From the NCBI GenBank assembly GCA_026983855.1, contig JALSTE010000418.1, positions 1 through 11,686 on the forward strand: a stretch of 11,686 nucleotides of DNA. Reading direction: 5' to 3'. Numbering within the stretch: the stretch's first letter is position 1; every line of letters begins with the position of its first letter. Position numbers and translations under genes: made by a program. Below are positions 1 through 6,680 of this stretch, piece after piece. The notes beneath the pieces were generated by a model that saw nothing but the letters and a program-made list of their open reading frames with translations, ran no database searches and had not been told where the DNA came from. Source of the DNA: Acidimicrobiia bacterium (GTDB lineage Bacteria; Actinomycetota; Acidimicrobiia; Acidimicrobiales; Poriferisodalaceae).

Positions 1-2427
1 CGGGGCCTCGATGATCTGCAGGGGGGCCCTCAGGGTGGGGCGCCAGTCGCTCTCACGGGGGAATGACGCCAGTCCCTCGGTCACGAAGGTGTCCCCGACG
101 AACGGCAGGGTGTTGACCAGGGTGAAATCGGTCAGGTCGACGTTCCCGGAGTTCTGCACCTCCAGTTGATAGTCCGTCTGGCCCAGGGACGTGGTCTGGG
201 CCACACACGGGTAGTAGGTGTACCCACCGATGTCGGGACAGGGCTGGGGGGGCTCCTGGAGGGTGTTCCAGTCCAGGGGGGGCAGACCGGCGGCACCCTT
301 GACCAGCATCCGGGCCTCGGTCTGAGCGGCCTGGTTCACGTAGTAGCTCGTCGAGGCCAGGCACAGACGCTCCAGGACGTTGCCGTCGAAGTCCACGTCA
401 TAGGTGTCCCTCTTGGTGGGTGTGGCGCACTCCACGAAGTGCTCGGTCCGGTTGGTGCCGGCCAGGACCTCGGCGGGGTGCCATCCGAGGGTCTCCCCGG
501 CGGCCACCTTCACCCGGACCCTCACGTCGAAGGACTGTCCCCGGGCCAGGGTCTGGGCCAGGTCGAAGCGGACCAGGGTCCGACCGGGCACGCCGTAGTC
601 GTCCAGGACGGTCACGGTGGGTGCCGCTCCCGAGGAGACCTGCTCCCATCCCACGTACTCGAGCCCGGGCGGCAGGTGGTAGGCGATGAACGGCTGGATG
701 AGGGGCAACTGGGCGTTCCAGTTGTTCTGGATCCGGAGCCGGAAGCTGGCCTCGTCGGTCGGTTTCAGATTGCTGGTCTCCACCCAGAGGTAGGGACGCG
801 GTCTGGCCGCGGGCTCCACGATGGTGGTGCTGTGGCACTTCTGCTCGGTCTGGGGGCCCGCCGCCTGTTCCGTCCACGACCACTCGGCGCAGTTGGTCAC
901 CGTTCTGGGAGCGGCGTAGTAGGCGCCGTTGCGGTCCGGTCGGACCGCGTCGGTGCGGATCCGGGCCCAGCTGTTGACCCGGAAGTCGGTCCCTATCTCC
1001 TGGGCCGGGTTGGAGCCGTAGGTGATCCTGACCGCCTCCACGTTCTGGGGCAGGTTGTACCAGGCCCCTCCCCCGGTGAAGGTTCCCAGGACGTTCCAGT
1101 TGGAACCGACCCGGTACTCGAAGGTCACCTCGGTGTTGGACGGCGTCCAGCGCCCCGTCCATAGCTTGGTGGGCTCGAACTCCGGTGGGATCTCATCGAG
1201 GATCGTCACCTGGGGAACACCCTGGGTTCCCCGGTTGTCGGTGTCGAGGTACCAGTCGAGGCTCTCCCCCACGGCCAGGGAGCTCTTGGACCGGGACTTG
1301 CGGGTCCTGATGTCGGGCACGGGAGCCTTGATCCTCGAGCTTCGGCAGCGGGTCTTGGTACGGGGGCCCCGGACCTGCTCGGTCCAGGTCCAGGTGGCGC
1401 AGTTGCTGACGTAGTGCGGGGTGGAGTAGGTGTCGCCGTTCCGGTCGGGTCGGATGGCCTCGGCCCGGATCCGGACCCGGTCCCACAGGTTGAAGCCCCC
1501 GGGCACCTCGGTGCCGGCGTCGGGACTGTAGGTCACCCTCACCGCCTCGGTACCGGCCGGAAGGTCGACCCATGTGCCGGTACCACCGCTGTACGTACCC
1601 AGATCGGCCCACACCCCGGCCACCCGGTACTCGAAACGGGCCTGAACCGCGGTCGGGGACCACCTACCCGTGTACACCTTCTGGGGCAGGTACTCGGGGG
1701 GCAGGACGTCTTCGACCGTCACGTCGGGAACACCCTGGTCGCCGTAGTTGTCGGTGTCGAGATACCAGTCGATGGTGCTCCCGATCAGAACCGTGTACCT
1801 GTTGCGGGTCTTGTAGGTGTGGATGTTCGGTTCCGGTGGCCGGGTGGTGGTCGTGGTGGCGGCGGTGGTGGACGTCGAACTCGACGTCGTCGACGAGGGC
1901 ACGGTCGTGGTCGTGGTCGAGGTGGTGGTGGTCGTGGAGGACGAGGTGGTCGTCGTGGTCGATGTCGTGGTGGTGGTCGTGTTGACCGCGGTGATCTCGT
2001 GGGTGCCCGTCCCGTCGGGCCCATTGTCGATCCGGGCGTCGGCGGTCACCACGCCCAGCACGCCATTCGGTGTCGAGGCGGGGAACTTGGCGCTGGCGAA
2101 CACCTGGCCCACTGACCCGGGCTGGACGGTGCCGATCACGAAGTGCTGGTTCCCCACCGGGGTCATGTTCGAGTACGAGACGTCCACGACCATGTTCACG
2201 CAGGCCTCCGTACCCGAACAGGCATAGGAGACGGTGAACTCGACGACATCATCCACCGCGGCCGAGGAGGCCCCCGCCACCCCCACCGAGGGGGCGGCCA
2301 GGGCCGCGGCCGGAGAGGCCAGGATCAGGGCCAACCCCGACAGCAGGGAGACCATCACACCGGCGGCGGCCACGATCCGGCGGACCGGGTGTCCCGGTTC
2401 GTGGGTCCTTGTCGCATGGTTCTTCAT
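1..2427 (-). CDS. Large secreted DUF11-like repeat protein, candidate pilus-tip adhesin (3' end beyond window)
   Basis: The frame is open from the ATG at 2427 to the window edge: 809 codons and no stop, so the C-terminus is missing. Residues 1-45 form a Sec signal peptide: basic start, hydrophobic stretch, and an Ala-rich end with likely cleavage near A44/A45. Residues about 46-148 are a beta-rich domain with a Cys pair. A Thr/Ser linker follows (about 149-195), then two tandem homologous domains (about 217-375 and 388-545). Last come two modules resembling DUF11 or CARDB-type beta-sandwiches, at about 548-660 and 715-809; the second contains LEVQNSGNVDLTDFTLVNTL. A Shine-Dalgarno AGGAAAG lies 9 nt upstream, 23 nt after the stop of the PilX-like gene, so it is probably co-transcribed with the minor pilins. 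Such architecture is typical of cell-surface proteins. A role as adhesin in the PilY1 position is inferred from gene order only; no PilY1 beta-propeller is visible in the part present. No sortase signal can be assessed. Confidence 0.85.
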   Translation of the reverse strand, partial: MKNHATRTHEPGHPVRRIVAAAGVMVSLLSGLALILASPAAALAAPSVGVAGASSAAVDDVVEFTVSYACSGTEACVNMVVDVSYSNMTPVGNQHFVIGTVQPGSVGQVFASAKFPASTPNGVLGVVTADARIDNGPDGTGTHEITAVNTTTTTTSTTTTTSSSTTTTTSTTTTTVPSSTTSSSTSTTAATTTTTRPPEPNIHTYKTRNRYTVLIGSTIDWYLDTDNYGDQGVPDVTVEDVLPPEYLPQKVYTGRWSPTAVQARFEYRVAGVWADLGTYSGGTGTWVDLPAGTEAVRVTYSPDAGTEVPGGFNLWDRVRIRAEAIRPDRNGDTYSTPHYVSNCATWTWTEQVRGPRTKTRCRSSRIKAPVPDIRTRKSRSKSSLAVGESLDWYLDTDNRGTQGVPQVTILDEIPPEFEPTKLWTGRWTPSNTEVTFEYRVGSNWNVLGTFTGGGAWYNLPQNVEAVRITYGSNPAQEIGTDFRVNSWARIRTDAVRPDRNGAYYAAPRTVTNCAEWSWTEQAAGPQTEQKCHSTTIVEPAARPRPYLWVETSNLKPTDEASFRLRIQNNWNAQLPLIQPFIAYHLPPGLEYVGWEQVSSGAAPTVTVLDDYGVPGRTLVRFDLAQTLARGQSFDVRVRVKVAAGETLGWHPAEVLAGTNRTEHFVECATPTKRDTYDVDFDGNVLERLCLASTSYYVNQAAQTEARMLVKGAAGLPPLDWNTLQEPPQPCPDIGGYTYYPCVAQTTSLGQTDYQLEVQNSGNVDLTDFTLVNTLPFVGDTFVTEGLASFPRESDWRPTLRAPLQIIEAP
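793..1266 (-). repeat. Tandem protein repeat, copy 2 (about 158 aa)
   Basis: Residues about 388-545 of the same protein. The matching landmarks are DWYLDTDN (D391), TGRWTP, FEYRV, VRPDRNG, NCAEWSWTEQ and C513-X17-C531. DNA identity is visible over the DWYLDTDN block but the copies differ clearly elsewhere, so this is an old domain duplication rather than a recent one. Confidence 0.85.
1303..1779 (-). repeat. Tandem protein repeat, copy 1 (about 160 aa)
   Basis: Residues about 217-375 of the secreted protein. The copy opens with DWYLDTDN (D220), passes TGRWSP, FEYRV and IRPDRNG, and ends with NCATWTWTEQ followed by a second Cys, giving C343-X17-C361. It aligns along its whole length with copy 2. 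The period is 171 residues at the start and 170 at the cysteines. Confidence 0.85.
1843..1983 (-). repeat. Low-complexity Thr/Ser linker coding region
   Basis: About 47 residues (149-195) are almost only Thr and Ser with a few Ala, Val and Pro, encoded by runs of ACC, ACG, TCG and TCC. It separates the N-terminal domain from the tandem repeats. Linkers of this type in exported proteins are often extended and O-glycosylated; that is family knowledge, not something the DNA shows. The near-repetitive triplets make the stretch prone to length variation. Confidence 0.9.
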
Positions 2428-2436
2428 GGCAGTCAA

Positions 2437-2443
2437 CTTTCCT
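2437..2443 (-). promoter_or_regulatory. Ribosome binding site of the secreted repeat protein
   Basis: AGGAAAG on the minus strand, 9 nt before the ATG at 2427, inside the 23-nt gap after the preceding gene. It fixes the start and gives this gene its own ribosome loading. Confidence 0.7.
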
Positions 2444-2450
2444 GAATTGC

Positions 2451-4025
2451 CTAGCTCCGGGCCCAGTCGGGCACGGGTATCTCCCGGAAGTCCACGAATG
2501 TGAATCCGCTGGACACCCGCGGGAACAGCGGTGGGGCGATGTCGCCGAACCGGTGATCCCAGTCGAAGGAACGGTTGGGGAAATAGCTCACGAGATCCCC
2601 GCTGTTTCGGGTCGCTATGGCCCCGACGAAGATCAGGTTCGGGGTGGAGCCGGTCGGGAGGGAACCCCACTGTCCGCAGGATCGGGCCACCCTCATCTGC
2701 CCGGCCTGGGCCAGGTAGGCACCCTTGAGGGTCATCTGCCCGGCGATCTGCTGGCCGCTGGCGTCGGGGTTCACCACGATGTCGCCCGAGGCGATGACCC
2801 CCAGTACGTCTCCCACCGTGGGATCCCGGTAGTCGACATCGGCGTTCACGACCACGTCGGCCAGGAGGTTGGCGTCGCCGGCGGCGATGGTGAGGGGGGC
2901 GCCCACCTCGACGGGACCGGTCGGGGCGCCCACGGTCCTGTTGCCGAGGATGACCGTCGAGTCGGCCCAGACGATCCCGTTGGCGGGCACGTCGAAGTCA
3001 CCCAGGACCTGCCATGAGTTGGCGGCGGCCTCGGGATTCGCCCACCACCACTCCCGCGGCTCGATGCAGCCCACGACATTGGAGGTGGTGGAGTACCAGA
3101 CGGCGACCTTCGCCGCCGAACCCACGGTGTGGGGCTGGACCAGGTAGGCGTTGGCCCCCGCCACCGTCAGGCACAACCCACCCTGGTTGCAGGCCGAGTC
3201 CCGGATCAGGTCGATGTCGTCCCAGAAGTCGTCGAAGACGAGCTGTTCGGGGAATACGGAACCGATGAGACCGGTCTGGGTGCCGGTGGAGTCGAAGCTC
3301 TTGACCCCCGGCGCCAGCGCCGGTGATCCGGTGATCCGGCCGTCGGCGTAGACGTTTCCCTCGGCCGTTCCGGAGGGCGGGCCGGCGAAGTCGACGTCGC
3401 GTCCGGAGTACACCGGCCCGGCCACGGTTGCACCGGGAGCGAACCGGAGGTCCACCTCGCTCATCCACTCGAATGCGGACACGGCCGGTGGAGCCACCTC
3501 CACGGAGATGGTCCGGTACTGGCCCCTCAGACGTATCTGGCCGGCCACGGTCAGTTCTACCGACCCCTGGTCCCCACGTGGTCTGACCTCCATGAGGATC
3601 TCACCGTCGTCGTCGCCGGTGGAGAGCGGATAGCGGGTCCAATCCGATGACGTGGCCGGGGTCAGGTAGGCCCAGGACCCGCAGTCGGCCAGCCAGGCCG
3701 ACCCGGCCGACCGGACCTGGTTCAGGTTCGGGGAGGCGGGATCGGTGCAGGTGCGCGGTCGCTCGAACTCGTCCACCCAGTGCAGGTAGTAGGCGGGATC
3801 GGCCGCCATCTTGGAGAGGTACCTCTGGGCCACGCCCTCCATCTGGCTGAACAGGACATCGTCGCGTTCGCCGTACTTGGCGGTGCGGTACTCCGCCACG
3901 GCCTCCCGGGAGAGCACCAGTATGGAGGCGAATATGACCATGACCCCGAGGATCACGGTGATCATGGCGATCCCGTCGGGGCCACGGTGCCGTGGCCCGG
4001 TGGGGATGGGTTCACAGTCGGGCAT
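2451..4025 (-). CDS. PilX/GspK-like minor pilin lacking Glu5
   Basis: A 524-residue protein. Its 18-residue leader ends in Gly (D17-G18), followed by IAMITVILGVMVIFASILVL, the hydrophobic N-terminal helix of a type IV pilin-like protein. The position of the usual Glu5 holds Thr (T23), as expected for PilX or GspK-type tip subunits, which lack Glu5. After the helix come a short charged segment, a Trp- and Cys-containing region, and a long beta-rich, Gly-rich domain. That domain has WWW near the middle and ends in PDWARS. The family is usually much shorter, so most of the protein is an added exposed domain of unknown fold. It is the third gene of the operon and overlaps the end of the PilW-like gene by 14 nt. 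It should be processed by a prepilin peptidase and inserted in the membrane before assembly. The PilX assignment rests on the N-terminus and gene order; the exact subfamily is uncertain. Confidence 0.72.
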   Translation of the reverse strand: MPDCEPIPTGPRHRGPDGIAMITVILGVMVIFASILVLSREAVAEYRTAKYGERDDVLFSQMEGVAQRYLSKMAADPAYYLHWVDEFERPRTCTDPASPNLNQVRSAGSAWLADCGSWAYLTPATSSDWTRYPLSTGDDDGEILMEVRPRGDQGSVELTVAGQIRLRGQYRTISVEVAPPAVSAFEWMSEVDLRFAPGATVAGPVYSGRDVDFAGPPSGTAEGNVYADGRITGSPALAPGVKSFDSTGTQTGLIGSVFPEQLVFDDFWDDIDLIRDSACNQGGLCLTVAGANAYLVQPHTVGSAAKVAVWYSTTSNVVGCIEPREWWWANPEAAANSWQVLGDFDVPANGIVWADSTVILGNRTVGAPTGPVEVGAPLTIAAGDANLLADVVVNADVDYRDPTVGDVLGVIASGDIVVNPDASGQQIAGQMTLKGAYLAQAGQMRVARSCGQWGSLPTGSTPNLIFVGAIATRNSGDLVSYFPNRSFDWDHRFGDIAPPLFPRVSSGFTFVDFREIPVPDWARS

Positions 4026-4743
4026 TGCGGAGGGTCACCTCCTCCTCAACCTCGTAGTCCCGGGGGCGGGGGTTGCCCTTCGGGGCCGCGACCACCCTCA
4101 CGAGCACGGTGTCGAAGTCACAGTCGACCGCTCCCAGACCGTCGAGATCGGAGCGATCGCAGGAACTCACCGTGACTCCGCCCCTGCGGGCCTCGAACAG
4201 CACGGTCGACTCGGGTACCCGGCTCAGGGCGGTCCACTGGTAGTCGGGCCCGAGGGCCGTGTTGTAGGCCCAATTGGGATAGGAGGTGGTGGGATCGGCG
4301 AAGTAGATGTTCCCCTGGAGGTCGCAGAGCGAGTCCACGCAGTTCACCAGCCGGTAGTCGTAGCGCTCGGGACCCGCCACGTCCCGGCGATCGGAGTAGA
4401 ACACGATCCGGTCCGAGGCCAGGTACTCCACCGGTTGACCGTGGGCCGAGGTGGAGGGGGGGACGGCCTGACGGAGCTCGATCACGAGTTCGTTGAGCAC
4501 CGGTCGGGCCTCCCGCTCGATGTCCCCGAGCTGCTCGGCGAAGCCCACGTCACGGATGAACCCGTTGTAAGCGCCGTAGAAGGCCCCGAGGACCAGGGCC
4601 AGGATCCCGATCGTCATGGACAATTCGATCACCGTGTAGGCGCTCTCGTCCCGATCGCCCCGACCCGATCGGCCCGATCCTTCGGTCCGGCTGCTGAGTG
4701 GACGTCGGAGGATCGCCCTCCCGGGCCTCAGGGGTGTCAACAT
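4012..4743 (-). CDS. PilW-like prepilin-type minor pilin
   Basis: A 243-residue protein with a long basic leader (1-35) and the prepilin motif A35|YTVIELSMTIGILALVL. Aligned to the canonical G|FTLIEL, the residue before the cut is Ala instead of Gly, and E40 is Glu5. The rest matches the usual plan of PilW/PilJ minor pilins: an alpha-1 continuation, then a beta-rich C-terminal domain with several cysteines. Two of these are in NCVDSLCD and two in SSCDRSDLDGLGAVDCDFD. The ATG at 4743 was chosen because it overlaps the stop of the PilV-like gene (ATGTTGA, 7 nt shared). The frame is open further upstream, but a start at 4851 would add 36 residues of Gly/Arg-rich sequence deep inside the neighbour. 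The product is likely a low-abundance pseudopilin at the pilus tip. PilW versus another minor-pilin class is inferred from position. Confidence 0.78.
   Translation of the reverse strand: MLTPLRPGRAILRRPLSSRTEGSGRSGRGDRDESAYTVIELSMTIGILALVLGAFYGAYNGFIRDVGFAEQLGDIEREARPVLNELVIELRQAVPPSTSAHGQPVEYLASDRIVFYSDRRDVAGPERYDYRLVNCVDSLCDLQGNIYFADPTTSYPNWAYNTALGPDYQWTALSRVPESTVLFEARRGGVTVSSCDRSDLDGLGAVDCDFDTVLVRVVAAPKGNPRPRDYEVEEEVTLRNARL
4029..4043 (-). promoter_or_regulatory. Strong Shine-Dalgarno in a small hairpin before the PilX-like gene
   Basis: On the minus strand AGGAGGTGA (4043 to 4035) is a full match to the anti-Shine-Dalgarno. It lies inside the 3' end of the PilW-like gene, 12 nt before the ATG at 4025. 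GGAGG (4042-4038) can pair with CCTCC (4033-4029) over a 4-nt TGAC loop. That would hide the site until ribosomes finishing the upstream gene open it. Confidence 0.5.
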
Positions 4744-6413
4744 GACGGCTGCCCCGCCCCCCAGGACACGGTCGTCCCGTTGGGGGCCACCGTCACGGTG
4801 CCCTCCGCCACCACGGTGTTGCCGGCGAAGCAGACCTTCCTGACCGACCACTGATTGGCGCTGCTGTTGCCGGGGAGGGCGGCCGATCCCCGACCGTTGC
4901 TGTTCGGAAGCACGGGAGCACTCCAGTTGGCCCCCGATCCGAAGGGCAGATACTGGAAGTACCCCCCGACACCCTCCTCGAAGCGGAGCAGGCCCCTACC
5001 GGCCGGCAGGGCCAGGGTGTACTCCTCGGTGTCCCACACCACGATCGGCGGTACCGGGGTGACCAACTCCTCATGGCCGTGGGGACTCTGCACGGTGACG
5101 GTGGGAGCGGACTTGGATCCGACCGGGAGGTTGTAGCGCGCCTTTCCGTCGGCATCGGTGGTCTGGACCAGGGGTCCGTACCCGTCGGATCCGATGTTGA
5201 CCAGGGCACCACGGATGGGCTCACCGGCGGGGTCCTTGACGATGAACGTCATCTCCGCCGTGTTGTTCGGGGCCAGATCCAGTTCGATGTTCACCGCCTG
5301 CACCAGGTTCGACGGGTAGCCGTCGGGCATCGAGACGTGGGCGACGCCGTAGGGGATGTAACCGGGGGCGTCGACCTGGATGGAGTAGTCGCCCGGCACG
5401 AGGGGAACGCCCTCGAACTCGCTCACGCTCCAGTGACCGGGGGAGTCCATCTCCGCCGAGCTGAGGACGCCGTAGCGGGTCCCGTAACCCAGGATCAGTG
5501 AGGCCTCGCTCACCGGCCCGGAGGGACCACCCAGCTGGGAGGGTCCGGTCAGGGTGATCTGCAGGTTGATCGGCTTGTAGATGTTGAGGGGGACGACATT
5601 GGCCCTTCCCGGCTCGATGGTGACCTCATCGGCCAGGCTCAGCAGGTCGTCATGGTGTATTCGCCATCCCGCCGCCGCCACGTCCGACAGCGAGGGGCCG
5701 AGTCGTACCCGGTAGGAGCCCCCACCGGCCACGGGGGGAATGCTCTCGAACACGGGTCGGGAGGTACCTATCCCCGACGTGGGTCCGATGGCCGCTCCCG
5801 ATGGTGAGACGAGGTACACCGCGGGCCACTCCGTGCCGGGGGTCGGGGAGCCCACGGGCTCGAACTTCTTCAGCTCCACGGTGATGGTTCCGTTCTGGGC
5901 GTCCCCCGACGGCACGAACGGCGGGGCGATGGCCGTGGAGAACACCACCGGGGCGAGGGAGCCGTCGCTCGGGGTGACCGTGACGGTCACCCACTTGTAG
6001 TTCTGGCCGAAGTCCGCCTGTCCGGTCACGCCGTCACCGGCGTCGCTGATGAGCCCCGGGTCGAGACCGCTGCTGCCCACCCAGTCGACGGTGGTCTCCA
6101 CGTTGAACGTCACCCCCTGCACGATGGCGGTGGAGTTGGGTTCCAGACTGCCCGGGACATTGCCTCCGGCGACCCCCACGTCGTTGAAGTCGAGCTGCTG
6201 GATGACCTCGATCTGACCCTGTCCGACCGATTCGGCCAGGTTGATGACCTTGGCGCCCCGCAGGGTCCTGAACGCGGCCACGGTCGGTCCGATGGTCAGG
6301 AGCAGGGCGATGGCCAGAATCGAGACCGCGACGATGGTCTCGATGAGGGACATGCCCTCCTCGTCCCGCACCCCGTGGGGGCAGGGACCACCGCTTGGTC
6401 GACGATCGTCCAC
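4737..6413 (-). CDS. PilV-like prepilin with large C-terminal beta-sandwich region
   Basis: A 558-residue protein starting at a GTG. The leader MDDRRPSGGPCPHGVRDEEG ends in Gly20, followed by MSLIETIVAVSILAIALLL with Glu at mature position 5 (E25), a canonical class III prepilin signal. The alpha-1 helix continues through the PilV-typical AESVGQGQIEVIQQLDF. Typical PilV proteins have under 200 residues. Here the pilin core is followed by about 400 residues with repeated beta-rich modules. These include a segment like PEGA or carboxypeptidase-regulatory domains at about 290-380 and a clearer carboxypeptidase-regulatory-like domain at about 385-455 (VKDPAGEPIRGALVNIG, then TTDADGKARYNLPVG). The C-terminus carries C528 and C558, which could form a disulfide like the pilin D-loop. 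It is the first gene of the minor-pilin operon. The added modules probably project from the pilus. An alternative GTG at codon 15 gives a 6-residue leader but has no ribosome binding site. Confidence 0.8.
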   Translation of the reverse strand: MDDRRPSGGPCPHGVRDEEGMSLIETIVAVSILAIALLLTIGPTVAAFRTLRGAKVINLAESVGQGQIEVIQQLDFNDVGVAGGNVPGSLEPNSTAIVQGVTFNVETTVDWVGSSGLDPGLISDAGDGVTGQADFGQNYKWVTVTVTPSDGSLAPVVFSTAIAPPFVPSGDAQNGTITVELKKFEPVGSPTPGTEWPAVYLVSPSGAAIGPTSGIGTSRPVFESIPPVAGGGSYRVRLGPSLSDVAAAGWRIHHDDLLSLADEVTIEPGRANVVPLNIYKPINLQITLTGPSQLGGPSGPVSEASLILGYGTRYGVLSSAEMDSPGHWSVSEFEGVPLVPGDYSIQVDAPGYIPYGVAHVSMPDGYPSNLVQAVNIELDLAPNNTAEMTFIVKDPAGEPIRGALVNIGSDGYGPLVQTTDADGKARYNLPVGSKSAPTVTVQSPHGHEELVTPVPPIVVWDTEEYTLALPAGRGLLRFEEGVGGYFQYLPFGSGANWSAPVLPNSNGRGSAALPGNSSANQWSVRKVCFAGNTVVAEGTVTVAPNGTTVSWGAGQPSC

Positions 6414-6416
6414 GCT

Positions 6417-6422
6417 TCACCT
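6417..6422 (-). promoter_or_regulatory. Ribosome binding site of the PilV-like gene
   Basis: AGGTGA on the minus strand ends 3 nt before the GTG at 6413. Counting from AGGTG the spacing is 4 nt, which is short but usable. It is the main reason to prefer 6413 over the GTG at 6371. Confidence 0.5.
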
Positions 6423-6450
6423 GTCGGCCGGTGACGAGCACCACTGAAGA

Positions 6451-6471
6451 CCTGGTGCAATTCGCACCAGG
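6451..6471. promoter_or_regulatory. Perfect 8-bp inverted repeat, candidate operator
   Basis: CCTGGTGC (6451-6458) and GCACCAGG (6464-6471) flank the 5-nt spacer AATTC. The repeat is perfect and lies between the divergent PilV-like gene and egtA, 38 bp upstream of the pilin start. No T-run follows on either strand, so a terminator is unlikely. The size and symmetry suit a dimeric regulator. Which gene it controls is unknown. Confidence 0.5.
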
Positions 6472-6483
6472 GAAGATCCGGAC

Positions 6484-6511
6484 GGAACAAAGCGCGTAGA
6501 CGCCGTGTTCC
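6484..6511. promoter_or_regulatory. Second inverted repeat in the divergent intergenic region
   Basis: GGAACA (6484-6489) and TGTTCC (6506-6511) form outer arms around a nested pair, GCGT (6494-6497) and ACGC (6500-6503). The inner gaps are 4 and 2 nt. It could be a protein-binding site or a hairpin in either transcript. The 6414-6680 region shows no convincing -35/-10 pair for either direction. Confidence 0.35.
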
Positions 6512-6565
6512 AACAGACCGGGAAGTCCGGGACCGTGTCCGGACCCGACCGTGGAGGAGACCACC

Positions 6566-6667
6566 GTGGGCCACACCGGCCGCTCCGATGACCGCCATTC
6601 GGGGGACCAGTGGTCCGACCGCGTTCGGGACGTGGCATGGACGGCCTCGGCCTACGGACACCGGTGA
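6566..6667 (+). CDS. Possible 33-codon upstream ORF before egtA
   Basis: A GTG start at 6566 follows a good ribosome binding site, GGAGGAG (6553-6559), by 6 nt. The frame runs 33 codons to the TGA at 6665-6667, ending 13 nt before the favoured egtA start. The peptide is rich in Asp, Arg, His and Trp and resembles nothing I recognise. Support is the ribosome binding site and its position: egtA itself lacks a clear site, so translation of this ORF could deliver ribosomes to egtA. It may equally be chance. Confidence 0.25.
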   Translation: MGHTGRSDDRHSGDQWSDRVRDVAWTASAYGHR

Positions 6668-6680
6668 TCGGCCGCTCTTC

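Noticed and set aside
1843..1983. Triplet-repeat stretch as a possible CRISPR or other DNA repeat array
   Set aside because: It has no spacer/repeat structure and translates in frame as a Thr/Ser linker of the secreted protein.
166..2115. Long open frames on the plus strand opposite the secreted repeat protein
   Set aside because: They mirror the codons of the real minus-strand gene. The products are Gly/Arg/Val-rich, with no signal peptide, ribosome binding site or recognisable domain, while the minus strand gives a coherent secreted protein with internal repeats.
4744..4851. Upstream start for the PilW-like gene at 4851
   Set aside because: It would add 36 Gly/Arg-rich residues overlapping the PilV-like gene by more than 100 nt. 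The ATG at 4743 gives the usual short overlap.
3811..4854. 347-residue open frame on the plus strand
   Set aside because: It lies opposite the PilW-like and PilX-like genes and is a high-GC shadow; the minus-strand products carry clear prepilin signals.
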